A stretch of 64,000 bases of DNA from Pseudomonas putida (GCF_022627325.1 NZ_JAETZZ010000004.1:1-64000), one strand, 5' to 3'. Shown: positions 45,751 to 54,099, counted from the stretch's first letter. Numbers and translations are program-made. Notes: generated by a model not told the origin, from the letters alone.

Positions 45751-46767
45751 TCAATCAGTGTGCTTCTTATAAAGATACTCGACTCCTATGCCTCTGCCGG
45801 CAACGCTATTTATACCCCTCTCAATTCCGTGCTTAGTAATGCCGAATCTAGAAGCGTCGACACGGTTTTCTGAAGATTTGAGTTTTTGTATGTCTTTTTT
45901 CAACTGTGTTATTAGCTGTTGCGATTCTTTATCTTTTGACTGAAGGCTTTCTAGTTTGGCAAAGGTCAAGTCTACGTCTTTTGTAGCTTGCTCTAGTTCG
46001 GCTGTAACTCGATCGTGGGCTTCGATTAAGCGGCGGTTTTCATCTTCTGCATCCTTCAGTACACGGCTCAAATCTTTTGCGAAAAGTCCCATTTCGTCTG
46101 CACTGCCCGCAAGTCCGGAGAATAATCGCAGAAATATGGCTATTTGGGCATTATCTGAAAAATCTGGATACCTTACAGTATGATCTATTTCGCTCCAGCC
46201 TTCCTGGAAAATGGTTCTGACTTGTATCTCCGCGTGATAAGTAAATTTGGCGGGCTGAATTTTGACGATATAGTGAATTGATCGATAACCTCCATCATGC
46301 TCTTTCGTCAAGGCTCCACGATCGGAAATTAGCTGATGTGGCTCCTCGCCAGCGCGTACATACGCAATCACGTTTTCGGTCAGCTCCCAATAATCTCGAA
46401 CGCTCTCGTCTATCTGGGCGCATTCGTCTTTAAATAGATGAAGTGCCCGAACGCCGATTAGATCTGTGACGACATTTAGATAGTTGTGGGGAGTTATATT
46501 TTTCCATTTCGCTTGCGGCTTGTTCTCAAGGTTTTTTCTGATAATTTTTTTTAAAAGATGGTCAGGGTTTTTTACGCGCCAGCGAACAGAATGAACTTTA
46601 TCGAACGTCTGGATGGTCGAAGCGATCATCTTAGCTGCTGAAGTTAGGGAAGGCTGGAGCTTTACGTAATGTTCGTAAATGGCTGATAGATTTTCAATGC
46701 TGCAGCCTGACTTTAGAAATTCTGACTCGGTAACGTTTGCTGTTTCGAGTAGTGTTTTTTGATCCAT
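45751..46767 (-). CDS. RelA/SpoT-type nucleotide synthetase with C-terminal coiled coil, island cargo
   Basis: A 338-residue protein. A complete synthetase domain lies at about 40-200: RVKNPDHLLKK (ATP contacts), VTDLIGVRAL with Asp102 (metal site), GGYRSIHYIVK (G loop, guanosine-binding Tyr161), and HAEIQVRTIFQEGWSEIDH with Glu180. No HD hydrolase, TGS or ACT domains are present. Residues about 235-300 look like a coiled coil, followed by a short basic tail. Stand-alone synthetases of this kind make (p)ppGpp or toxic (p)ppApp or modify tRNA, and some act in phage defence (CapRel, PhRel families). Which reaction applies here cannot be read. Low GC and island position mark it as cargo. Confidence 0.85.
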   Translation of the reverse strand: MDQKTLLETANVTESEFLKSGCSIENLSAIYEHYVKLQPSLTSAAKMIASTIQTFDKVHSVRWRVKNPDHLLKKIIRKNLENKPQAKWKNITPHNYLNVVTDLIGVRALHLFKDECAQIDESVRDYWELTENVIAYVRAGEEPHQLISDRGALTKEHDGGYRSIHYIVKIQPAKFTYHAEIQVRTIFQEGWSEIDHTVRYPDFSDNAQIAIFLRLFSGLAGSADEMGLFAKDLSRVLKDAEDENRRLIEAHDRVTAELEQATKDVDLTFAKLESLQSKDKESQQLITQLKKDIQKLKSSENRVDASRFGITKHGIERGINSVAGRGIGVEYLYKKHTD

Positions 46768-47184
46768 ACCGTTCTCCTGGAGTGTGATGGCGCTCTGCTA
46801 TGGCTGATCATATCTTCGGGTGGGGCCAACTGTCTGCAATATTTCCGGAGGGCCAATGGATTTCTGGGATTAGGGTCTCAGTTGCATGAGCAAGGCACTC
46901 GGAGTCCAGGTCAATGCACAGGCATAACAGTCGCAGTCAACACGACGGGAAAGCTCGCTTACCACGCCTCCCGGGGAGGTCCTTTTCTTAGAAAAATATA
47001 AAGGCCGCGGTAGCGCAACTGAATTCCGGCCCTGGCCCACTGCGAGCTGTGGCGGCTGATCGGGCATTTCATTGGTAGCAGCGGGGTGCAAACCGATGAA
47101 AACCCACCGGGCGAGGCATAGCCTTATTACTGAAGCGCTCAGTGGTTGATTGCCTAATAGCCTCAGAAGCTGCATATGGGCCTT

Positions 47185-47212
47185 GGGGTGTCCTCAATTT
47201 TGAGTACACCCC
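47185..47212. repeat. 28-bp inverted repeat downstream of the tail gene
   Basis: GGGGTGT/ACACCCC outer arms and CTCAA/TTGAG inner arms with one mismatch. It may be a terminator or operator. The whole stretch 46768-47257 holds no credible gene; a 101-codon frame at 46870-47175 has no RBS or homology. Confidence 0.5.
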
Positions 47213-47237
47213 TAAATATGCCTAATGCCCTGTATGT

Positions 47238-47258
47238 AAAGTGATCCAGGGTCACTTT
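47238..47258 (-). terminator. Stem-loop abutting the stop of the tail-assembly gene
   Basis: AAAGTGA/TCACTTT (7 bp, loop of 7) begins at the stop codon of the minus-strand gene. No long T run follows, so it is a weak terminator candidate. Confidence 0.45.
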
Positions 47259-47857
47259 TAAGCCTTGTCCTGCGCCACGATCGATGCCGAGATGATTGCC
47301 CCGCCCCAGCGGCGATGACCGATACAGATCGGCACGGGTAGGCCGCTGGCTGTGGTGTTCTTGGCACTGCCAAAGGCGTAGCTCGCCAGGTTCTCGGGCG
47401 AGCCGCTGTGGCTTAGCCCGCCGGCCTGTGGGCTCAGCATCTGAAGAACCCCTCCCGCCACGTTGGCAATGCCGGCGCCCATCAGGCCGGCAGCAAGGCC
47501 GCCTGAGGCGAATGAAGCGGCGACGATCAGCGCTGCGCCAAGAACCGTCTGCAATAATCCGCCCCGCTTGCTGCCATGAATGACGGGGACAAACCAGAGC
47601 TCCCTGGCCCCGCCCAGGTCAAGTTCGCCTTCGCTGATGTTCTTCCCATTCTTGAAGATTGCGAAGCGCAGCCCCTTCGTTTCAGAATCCGCCAGGTCAC
47701 GGGCGAAGCCTGGGTAGTTGGCATCCAGGGCCTTGGTGGCCTCTCGAGCGTCGCCACGATCCAGCACGAAGTGGTGGTGCTTGCCATACTTCTTGCCCAA
47801 AAAGCCGCCCAAGCGGATTTTGGTGTTTGGTGCGTAGTCGATCACGGCCGCAGTCAT
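47258..47857 (-). CDS. Phage tail assembly protein (lambda gpI-like), orphan
   Basis: A 199-residue protein. The N-terminal half has the KIRLGGFLGKKYGKHHHFVLD and EATKALDANYPGFARDL features of lambda-type tail assembly protein I. The C-terminal half is a Gly/Ala-rich hydrophobic stretch (TVLGAALIVAASFASGGLAAGLMGAGI) and a SPENLASYAFGSAKNTTASGLPVPICIG segment common to this family. The start at 47857 overlaps the previous stop by one base. No other tail genes are present, so it is an orphan: a remnant, or a protein that alters a helper phage's tail. Confidence 0.8.
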   Translation of the reverse strand: MTAAVIDYAPNTKIRLGGFLGKKYGKHHHFVLDRGDAREATKALDANYPGFARDLADSETKGLRFAIFKNGKNISEGELDLGGARELWFVPVIHGSKRGGLLQTVLGAALIVAASFASGGLAAGLMGAGIANVAGGVLQMLSPQAGGLSHSGSPENLASYAFGSAKNTTASGLPVPICIGHRRWGGAIISASIVAQDKA

Positions 47858-48216
47858 CACACGGCCTCCTGTGGCATAGCCAGGTGCACGCCCAAGCGCC
47901 GAGCGAGCATCTCGCGGCACTGCAACGCTTCCAGGCGAATGGAGGCCTCTCGGGCAGGGTCAGGGTTCCAGTTGGGCGCATAGCTCGACCTGGACGCAAG
48001 AGCGCCGCGCAGGGTGCCACGCAACAAATCAGCGGATATGCGTGCCTCCTCCTCGGTAAAGAACACGCCATCGAGCTTGACCCTTTGGCCGGCCTGTACA
48101 TGCTCGACTTCCCACAACAGGTAACAGGGGCCGCCTTTGTCCAGGGTGAAGGTGGCCACGTCGCAGGCTCGGGCGAAACGCTCTTGAAAGGTAGGTGGAT
48201 CTGGTTGGATGATCAC
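47857..48216 (-). CDS. Hypothetical protein upstream of the tail-assembly gene
   Basis: A 119-residue soluble protein with no recognised domain. It is coupled to the tail-assembly gene (TGATG). The N-terminal half has FFTEEEARISADLLRGTLRGAL. It could be a small phage structural or regulatory protein; I cannot assign it. Confidence 0.65.
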   Translation of the reverse strand: MIIQPDPPTFQERFARACDVATFTLDKGGPCYLLWEVEHVQAGQRVKLDGVFFTEEEARISADLLRGTLRGALASRSSYAPNWNPDPAREASIRLEALQCREMLARRLGVHLAMPQEAV

Positions 48217-48234
48217 TGCAGGTAGCCTCCAGGT

Positions 48235-48397
48235 GTTAACTCGTGGGTGTTAAAGCGTTAACTTTTCGAGGTTAAAGGTGTTAACTCGGTTAACACTCAA
48301 TGAGAGGCTGAACTGACCTCTACGCCGCTATGTACGTGGCTTTCAGCCTCATGCATGTTCGGCATGGTGTTAACGTCGGATTAACATTTTTTGTTAA
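48235..48397. repeat. Cluster of GTTAAC/TTAA motifs upstream of the tail genes
   Basis: GTTAAC palindromes at about 48236, 48257, 48279, 48289 and 48368, with half-matches GTTAAA at about 48249, 48271 and 48393 and ATTAAC at 48380. Several share the context GGTGTTAAC. They fill the 259-bp gap before the 48216 start and may be repeated binding sites for a regulator. TGTACGTGG also occurs twice (near 48331 and 48411). No gene is seen in 48217-48475. Confidence 0.65.
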
Positions 48398-48475
48398 AGG
48401 GGGAAAAAATCTGTACGTGGGGTCGATAGCGGTCTAGGTCAGCGGACCTTCCAAACTTTCGACCCGCCCCCCCCC

Positions 48476-48673
48476 TCAGTAGGTCGGCGCGGTGTACGGC
48501 GGCGCCGACCGGATCTGCTCCAGCGCTTCTGCTGCGCTCAGGCCGCTGGCCAACAGTCGATCGATCTCTTTGCTCAACCGCTCACGCTCCTCCATCTGGC
48601 GCAACAGGGCGCGGCTGTGGGCGATCTGGTTAAGGGCTCGTTGAACTGGCTTGGGTAGATGGGTATGGCTCAT
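48476..48673 (-). CDS. Small hypothetical island protein
   Basis: A 65-residue protein, charged and helical (LRQMEERERLSKEIDRLLASGLSAAEALEQIRSAP). An RBS (GGAGAAGACC) precedes the ATG. The helical repeat could be a small phage or satellite regulator; there is no family match I know. Confidence 0.6.
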   Translation of the reverse strand: MSHTHLPKPVQRALNQIAHSRALLRQMEERERLSKEIDRLLASGLSAAEALEQIRSAPPYTAPTY

Positions 48674-48803
48674 GGTCTTCTCCGTTGTGAATGAAAAGGC
48701 CCGCGGGTGCGGGCCAGTGCCGGATCACCCCAGAAAGGAAAGAAGGGCTCCGACTGCTGCGGTTAGGGGCTACGTGGCACTCACAGCTAACCCACGCTTG
48801 CGC

Positions 48804-49964
48804 TTACGGAGTCGGCGCACCGGTCAGCGTCACCAGGCGGGTGGCCGTAGGAGCGAACACCGCCAGGCCGGCGCGCAGCTCGGCCAGAATGGTCACCAGG
48901 TTGCGGCGGAAGTTGTCACCGTCGTGGCGGCTGGCCTCGACAGTTACCTGCTGGCGGTCCAACAGCGCGGCGGTGGTGGTGTCGAGGATCAGCGCTTTGC
49001 CCTGCGGCATGCCATTGGTGACGACAACTGGTGTACCCCACAGGCTGGGCGGCGCGGGATCGCGTGGCGTGCCGATCACATACTGGCCATCACCATCCTC
49101 GGCTCGCTCGCTCTCGATTGCGAACCAGTCACGCGGGTTCATCACGATAACGTTCGGATTCCAGCCTTCGGCCTTGAGGTCAGTGAGCGCGGCGCCGATG
49201 CGGTCAACTGGCTGGCCGGTGGTGATCCCTGCGTCGGTGGCCTGGGCGTTGAAGCCGAGGATCTCGCCATCGCCGCCAGCGCCGGTAATCAGTTCAGCCT
49301 CCAGCTTCTGACGCACACCCACGCCCAGCAGCAGATCCAATTGGCCACTGAGCTGATCGTTGTCCTGCAGCACCTGCAGGCTTGCTGGAATCCAGGTGGC
49401 GATGGTGGCGATCTCAGCGCGCACGGGTTTACCCGCTACTTCACCCTCGGCCTTCTCGTCGCCTTCTTTCTTCTGGTAGGCCGCACCGTTCAGGTAACCA
49501 TCGAGACGTACGAATTCGTAGGTGGCGCTGGTCACAGGGATGACTGGCAGAACGTCGAGCAAGGTGAGGCGCGGCTGGGGAATGCCACGGATGCCAGCAC
49601 CGTCACGCTGTGGTGCGGTTGGATAGCTAGTGGAATCGGCACCGCCTTTGTTCGGGTTGGTGATCGCCGCGCGGATGCCCACCTCGCAATTGATTTGGCC
49701 GGTGGATTTCTGGCGGCCATTGCGCATTTCGCCCACGCCATCTGCTTCAAGAACGCTAGCGGTGACGACGTTGCGATCAGTGACGCCACCAGGGCCCGCG
49801 CTGCCGTGGCGACCAGAAGCGAGCTTCTGCTCAGTTTCGAGCAAACGGGCGCTGAGCTCGGCCTGTTTGGTGTTGAAGCCGTCTTTGAACTCGGTGATCT
49901 GCGCACCGATCTTGGTGATGGCTTGATTCAGCTGGGTCATGTCCTGCTGATAGGGATCTGGCAT
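48804..49964 (-). CDS. HK97-family phage major capsid protein, orphan
   Basis: A 386-residue protein with an N-terminal coiled-coil scaffolding-type region (about 1-50) followed by the HK97 coat fold. Typical segments are LTLLDVLPVIPVTSATYEFVR, GVRQKLEAELITGAGGDGEILGF, WNPNVIVMNPRDW, GTPVVVTNGMPQGKALILD and the C-terminal RNLVTILAELRAGLAVFAPTA. No portal, protease or terminase gene is nearby. Some satellites carry their own capsid gene to make small particles, so this may be functional rather than a remnant. Confidence 0.88.
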   Translation of the reverse strand: MPDPYQQDMTQLNQAITKIGAQITEFKDGFNTKQAELSARLLETEQKLASGRHGSAGPGGVTDRNVVTASVLEADGVGEMRNGRQKSTGQINCEVGIRAAITNPNKGGADSTSYPTAPQRDGAGIRGIPQPRLTLLDVLPVIPVTSATYEFVRLDGYLNGAAYQKKEGDEKAEGEVAGKPVRAEIATIATWIPASLQVLQDNDQLSGQLDLLLGVGVRQKLEAELITGAGGDGEILGFNAQATDAGITTGQPVDRIGAALTDLKAEGWNPNVIVMNPRDWFAIESERAEDGDGQYVIGTPRDPAPPSLWGTPVVVTNGMPQGKALILDTTTAALLDRQQVTVEASRHDGDNFRRNLVTILAELRAGLAVFAPTATRLVTLTGAPTP

Positions 49965-50045
49965 GGGGTTCTCCGGGGTGTGTAAACGATGCCGTCTACC
50001 CTATGCGCGCACGCACACCCCGGTCAGCGGTTAACTTCGACGCCC

Positions 50046-50276
50046 TCAGTCGGTATCCGTCGCAAAGCGCACTATGTCGGCTATTTTGTAGAACCTACGG
50101 TTGCCCCGGCGCACGAACGGCAGGGGTGAACGCCCCTCAGCAGCCAGGCGGCGCAAGTAGCTGGGTGCATAACCCAGCAGGTCCGCCGTGGCTGGCTCGG
50201 GCACCAGGCCACCAATCAGCGGCGTGATGCCGGCCTGGGCTAGCCGCTCGGTAACGTCCTGTTCAACGTCCACCAT
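50046..50276 (-). CDS. Helix-turn-helix DNA-binding protein (excisionase/AlpA type)
   Basis: A 76-residue protein with a MerR/AlpA-like HTH: TADLLGYAPSYLRRLAAEGRSPLPFVRRGNRRFYKIADIVRFA. It starts 3 nt after the stop of the second integrase and is therefore probably in its transcript, as expected for an excisionase or directionality factor. Confidence 0.75.
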   Translation of the reverse strand: MVDVEQDVTERLAQAGITPLIGGLVPEPATADLLGYAPSYLRRLAAEGRSPLPFVRRGNRRFYKIADIVRFATDTD

Positions 50277-50279
50277 GAT

Positions 50280-51575
50280 TTACATGCTCCTCTGTGATGC
50301 ATCCGGGATTTCGCTAGAGGCCGCGTGGTCTGTGGCCTGTGTCGGATTTTGTGAAATTGCGTATCTCGGGTATGTCTCGCCTGTGAGTGCGCTCAACCCG
50401 AGCCCGTCTAAATGGTCGTGCCAGCGCTCCAGGGCTTGACGCTTGAGGGCTTCGGCGGTGGTGTGGATGTAGGTCGCGTCCATGTTGCGCAGGGCGTGGT
50501 TCACCAGCATCTCGCCCACCAGGTAATCCACGCCCAGGTCCATCCAGCAGGTGCGGGCGACCTTGCGCACGTCGTGGCTGGTCCACTGGCGGTCGCTCAG
50601 TTCGGCAAACACCTGGCTGGCTGCCGTGGCGCTTAATGGTCCGCGCCGATTGGCTGGGAACAGGTAGGCGCCGTGGTAGCCCAACGCGGCCTGCTGGGCC
50701 TGATAGCGACTCAACAGTGCGCACGCCTGGCGGGTCAGCGGCAGGGTGTGGTTCTGCTTGGTCTTGGTGTCGTCAGCGGGGATGAACCACTGGCCGGCCT
50801 GCAGATCGACATTGCGCCACAGTGCGCTGCGCGTCTCGCCCAGGCGGGTACCGTGGCACAGCATCATCAGCGCCAGCATGGCTTCACCGGGGCGCGTCTC
50901 GTTCCAGTCCCAAGTGGCCAGCTTGGCCAGCAGATCGGGCAAGTCTCGCTCCCGCAGCCGTGACGACTTCGGCTTGATCCGCACTCCGACGAAGTCCCCG
51001 AAGCGCAGCGAGCCCATGGGGTTCTGCTCGATCATCCCGAGCCGGTGTGCCTTGCGCATGGCCACCGCCAGCACGTTGAACACCAGGCGCACGAATGACA
51101 GGGCATAGCGCTCTTGTAGTGGCCACATCAGGCGTTGGTCGAGCGTGGACTTGCTGACCTCGGCCAGCAGCAGGTCATGCAGCCGTGGCGCCAGGTGGCA
51201 GGTGATGGCCGACTTCGCCCCGACCTTGCGCTTGGCCGATAGGTTGCGGTCGCGCAGCATGCGATCCAGGTACCAGTCCAGCAGCTCACCGGTACGGCTC
51301 CAGGTGCTGGTCAGCGAGGTGGCCTCGGCGTCTGCGGCGCGGCGCCCCAGGATGGCCGGCAGCGCGGTCAGCATTGCCTTGGTAGTCAAGCTGGGGAAGT
51401 CGCCGGCCTTGCCCCATTTCCCCCTGATAACAACGTGCCAGGCACCCCGGGCACGGTCGACAGTGGAATAGCGGAATCGCAGCTCGGGGTAACGCGGGTC
51501 ACGCAATTGGCGCACCGGCTGGCCGGCCTGCTTGCGAATCTCGGCGTCGGTGAAGGTGATGTGTTTGGTGGTCAT
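50280..51575 (-). CDS. Second tyrosine recombinase in the island
   Basis: A 431-residue integrase. The catalytic set is present: Arg in CHGTRLGETR, a Lys in DDTKTKQNHTLPL, HxxR in SHDVRK, His in LVNHALRN and Tyr in MDATYIHTT. The N-terminal part resembles the arm-binding/core-binding region. It differs from the 56256-57464 integrase in length and sequence, so it may belong to a nested or older element or serve excision. The RBS is GAGGAGCAAGC. Confidence 0.85.
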   Translation of the reverse strand: MTTKHITFTDAEIRKQAGQPVRQLRDPRYPELRFRYSTVDRARGAWHVVIRGKWGKAGDFPSLTTKAMLTALPAILGRRAADAEATSLTSTWSRTGELLDWYLDRMLRDRNLSAKRKVGAKSAITCHLAPRLHDLLLAEVSKSTLDQRLMWPLQERYALSFVRLVFNVLAVAMRKAHRLGMIEQNPMGSLRFGDFVGVRIKPKSSRLRERDLPDLLAKLATWDWNETRPGEAMLALMMLCHGTRLGETRSALWRNVDLQAGQWFIPADDTKTKQNHTLPLTRQACALLSRYQAQQAALGYHGAYLFPANRRGPLSATAASQVFAELSDRQWTSHDVRKVARTCWMDLGVDYLVGEMLVNHALRNMDATYIHTTAEALKRQALERWHDHLDGLGLSALTGETYPRYAISQNPTQATDHAASSEIPDASQRSM

Positions 51576-51621
51576 GCTTGCTCCTCAAACCGAGGGGGGT
51601 GTTGCACCGAACGGGGCCAGA

Positions 51622-51704
51622 TGATCCGAATCAGACCAAATGAGCCGATTCGGATCAGGGCGCCACCGTGTAGAAAGCAACACACCGTGGCGTTTCCTAC
51701 ACAG
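51622..51704. repeat. Two inverted repeats upstream of the second integrase
   Basis: Repeat 1: TGATCCGAATC (51622-51632) and GATTCGGATCA (51647-51657), a perfect 11-bp inverted pair with a 14-bp spacer. Repeat 2: GTGTAG near 51669 and CTACAC ending near 51704, an imperfect palindrome. Both lie in the 250-bp gap before the integrase start and may be operators or recombinase accessory sites. Confidence 0.6.
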
Positions 51705-51825
51705 TGGCGAACGTCGTCGGGCCATCCGATAAGGTGGGGAAATCCCGTGTTTCGCCAAAGCGGGAGTTCACGCCCACCTCGCCGAGCGCTCGCCGATTGC
51801 TCGTTTAGATGTCCTCTGGGCATCG

Positions 51826-52122
51826 TCACGGGCCCACCCCCGCACCTGGCCAGCGAACACGAACATCCGCCAAGGCCTCGTCGCGGGTGATCGGCTCGCT
51901 GATCATCGTGAACGGCCGGCACCCCGGTACCAGCACCGTCCAGTTGCAGCGGCGCTCCAGGCCGTCGTTCGCAGCCAGTTCTGCCAGCAGCGCCAGCCGG
52001 TTAGCTTTGACGTATTTGCGCACATCGTCGGTCAGCTTCGAGGCGGGGGAGATCCGCACCCGCATACCTTGCTTCTTTGCGGAAAATCCACGTTCCAGCA
52101 GGTAGTCGAGCGCGGCCATCAC
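51826..52122 (-). CDS. Small protein with a TubC-N-like docking motif, last gene of the replication chain
   Basis: A 98-residue protein. The N-terminal half (ALDYLLERGFSAKKQGMRVRISPASKLTDDVRKYVKANRLALLAELA) resembles the short TubC N-terminal-type docking fold often found in phage replication-region proteins. The rest has two Cys residues (RRCNW, PGCRPF). It overlaps the helicase gene by 4 nt. The role is unknown. Confidence 0.65.
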   Translation of the reverse strand: MMAALDYLLERGFSAKKQGMRVRISPASKLTDDVRKYVKANRLALLAELAANDGLERRCNWTVLVPGCRPFTMISEPITRDEALADVRVRWPGAGVGP

Positions 52123-53390
52123 AGGTCCTCCGCGTCATCATCCAGCGATGAAAACGACGCGCCACCCGGCAGCGGTTCTTTATGCTGATCCTCCCACTCG
52201 TGCCCATTTTCGTTACTCGTGCCCACTCCGGGGGATGGGCACGAGTGGGATTCTGAGGGCACGAGTGGTTGAAAGGGCGCGAATGAGCCACCCACTTGGG
52301 GTAATGACCAGAAGGACTTCACATCCTTTTTGTTGCCGGTTCTGGCAGTGACAACAGACAGCTTTTCCCTGGCCCGGCGAATCTGCTTTTCGGTGTAGCC
52401 ATTACGCCTCATCAGGGCCTTTGCTTCATTACTTTCGAGGGGGTTGTCCTTTAAGATCCGATACAGACAGTCGCTGGGATCATCCAGGTCTTGTGCCTCC
52501 TCATCACTGGATGCCTCCGCTTCTCCCAGGATCTCCCGGGCGCTACCTTCGATGGCTGCGCCCCACACCACGCGAGTGGCTTCGATCCCATCTCCGATGT
52601 CGCATGGCTCGACGGTATAGGAGACACCTCCCTCGTCAGCGCCGATGTTCGACTTCGCTCGCGCCAGCACACGTTGGTCGGAGTCTTCCTGCTTGGCGGC
52701 TACCAGTACCGTGCGCGCCAGCGCCGAGAACGCTTGCGAGCCAATGACTCGATCAGCAGGCGACGAGCCAGCGCCACCCTTGGCGAAGTGGGAAATTCCC
52801 ACCACGGCGCAAAGGTTCTGTTCGGCGAAGTCCACTACGCCTTGCAGCGCCCGGCGCACGTCATTGGCCTTGTGCATGTCGCCCTTCACTGCGCTGACGA
52901 TGGGGTCGAGCATCAGAAGCGACACACCGCCAATCTCGCTGGCCGTCTCACGCAAACGGACAATGTCGTTGGCTGGGTCGAATGGATCGGCGTCGCCTCT
53001 GGCGTTGGTGAGCCCCTGGATGATGTAGACCCGGCTCATGTCAGCGCCCGCAGCGGTTAAGCGGGGGATCAGCGTATCGGCTGGATCATCCTCACTCGAC
53101 CAGATGAGTGCATTACCCGGCTCGCTACAGCGGCTGCCATCGGGCCAGCGTCCACCAGTGGTGATGGTGGCGATCAGACCGATCAGCAGCGTGGTCTTCC
53201 CGGTACCGCCAGCGCCAGCGAGAATGTGCAGCTTTCCTTTGGCCAGCCAGCCAGGCCACAGCCAGCGGATGGGAACGGCCTTGATTGTCGACGCCTTAAC
53301 CGCATTGACGCGCCATAGGGGGGTTACGTTTTCACGATTGATGGGGCTAAGAGGCTCGGTCCATTCTTGTGCAAAGCGATCTGTAGTCAT
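52119..53390 (-). CDS. RepA-like AAA/RecA-type replicative helicase
   Basis: A 423-residue ATPase with Walker A GAGGTGKTT (residues 59-67), Walker B LLMLDPIV (about 158-165) and the SHFAKGG sensor-type motif, as in RepA/KaiC-like helicases of plasmids and satellites. The C-terminal 100 residues hold a probable winged-helix part and a low-complexity tail. The DNA coding for this tail contains iteron array A. It follows the zinc-finger primase-like gene by a 4-nt overlap. It probably unwinds the island's origin together with that protein. Confidence 0.85.
   Translation of the reverse strand: MTTDRFAQEWTEPLSPINRENVTPLWRVNAVKASTIKAVPIRWLWPGWLAKGKLHILAGAGGTGKTTLLIGLIATITTGGRWPDGSRCSEPGNALIWSSEDDPADTLIPRLTAAGADMSRVYIIQGLTNARGDADPFDPANDIVRLRETASEIGGVSLLMLDPIVSAVKGDMHKANDVRRALQGVVDFAEQNLCAVVGISHFAKGGAGSSPADRVIGSQAFSALARTVLVAAKQEDSDQRVLARAKSNIGADEGGVSYTVEPCDIGDGIEATRVVWGAAIEGSAREILGEAEASSDEEAQDLDDPSDCLYRILKDNPLESNEAKALMRRNGYTEKQIRRAREKLSVVTARTGNKKDVKSFWSLPQVGGSFAPFQPLVPSESHSCPSPGVGTSNENGHEWEDQHKEPLPGGASFSSLDDDAEDL
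52196..52266. repeat. Iteron array A (two direct, two inverted sites)
   Basis: ACTCGTGCCCA at 52196-52206 and 52215-52225 (19-bp step), then the reverse complement TGGGCACGAGT at 52236-52246 and GGGCACGAGT at 52257-52266. The array lies inside the helicase gene, near its 3' end. It has the same order and step as array B at 54807-54876. Confidence 0.85.
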
Positions 53391-53800
53391 TTGACCCCCA
53401 GGCGCTGCTTGGCGAGGTTGAAGCGCACCAGGTCGTCATCTGCCAAGCTCCCTTGCTGCTGGAGTGATTGGCCGATCCGAAACACCATGCGCTCATGTTC
53501 AACTGCAGCCTTACTTGGCCCGCGTCGTGGTTGCTTGTCGCCGGGGAACAAGTCCCGCAACTCCAGACCAATTGCTGAGACAATCTCTTTAGTTGTGCAG
53601 CCGGCCCAGCACTTGAGCAAGAGGACGCCATCCGAAGTTTCACTAATCGCCAAGCTCGGTTTTTTGTCATCGTGTGCAGGGCAGCAGGCTTTCCACTTAT
53701 CGGCGCCAGCGGACTTAACTTTGTCTAATCGGTTGAGCAATTTATCCAGGCAAGCCGATCCCGTCGGCGCAAATGCACCGTTTTGAATTTTCATGATCAT
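53387..53800 (-). CDS. Primase-like zinc-binding protein
   Basis: A 137-residue protein with a CHC2-type zinc ribbon: Cys39/Cys40 and His43 in ACCPAHDDKKPSL, then Cys64 and Cys68 in LLKCWAGC. The family is the N-terminal zinc-binding part of phage and plasmid primases; here it is a separate polypeptide without the Toprim domain. It overlaps both neighbours by 4 nt. It probably works with the RepA-like helicase in initiation. Confidence 0.82.
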   Translation of the reverse strand: MIMKIQNGAFAPTGSACLDKLLNRLDKVKSAGADKWKACCPAHDDKKPSLAISETSDGVLLLKCWAGCTTKEIVSAIGLELRDLFPGDKQPRRGPSKAAVEHERMVFRIGQSLQQQGSLADDDLVRFNLAKQRLGVK

Positions 53801-54099
53801 GCCCTCGGGAGTTTGGCTTGCAGGTGGTACTCGGCAGCTGCTTGTGTATCGACTAAGTTGCTGATGAGAGTACCCATGCTTTCAAGCATCCAGCCGACGC
53901 TAGCCACAGCGTGATCGCTCAAACCGGTTTCGCCATTCGAAGCAGTACACGCAAGCAAATTGCCTATGCCAGATATGCCGTGCGCCAGTGTGCAGGCGTA
54001 TTCCTTCGTTGAGTCGGCAGTTTTCCGAAGCTCATCGACCGACATTTCTTTGATTGCTTCATGCTTGGGAAGAAGGCCGTTCCAATTGATCAAGCTCAT
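53797..54099 (-). CDS. Hypothetical protein, replication chain
   Basis: A 100-residue soluble helical protein starting MSLINWNGLL. This start is chosen because it makes the ATGA overlap with the gene above; the longer frame upstream lacks it. The middle segment is Cys/Gly-containing (HGISGIGNLLACTASNGETG). Unknown family. Confidence 0.65.
   Translation of the reverse strand: MSLINWNGLLPKHEAIKEMSVDELRKTADSTKEYACTLAHGISGIGNLLACTASNGETGLSDHAVASVGWMLESMGTLISNLVDTQAAAEYHLQAKLPRA

Noticed and set aside
46870..47175. 101-codon minus-strand frame between the synthetase and tail genes
   Set aside because: No RBS, no hydrophobic or domain pattern, biased composition; treated as non-coding.
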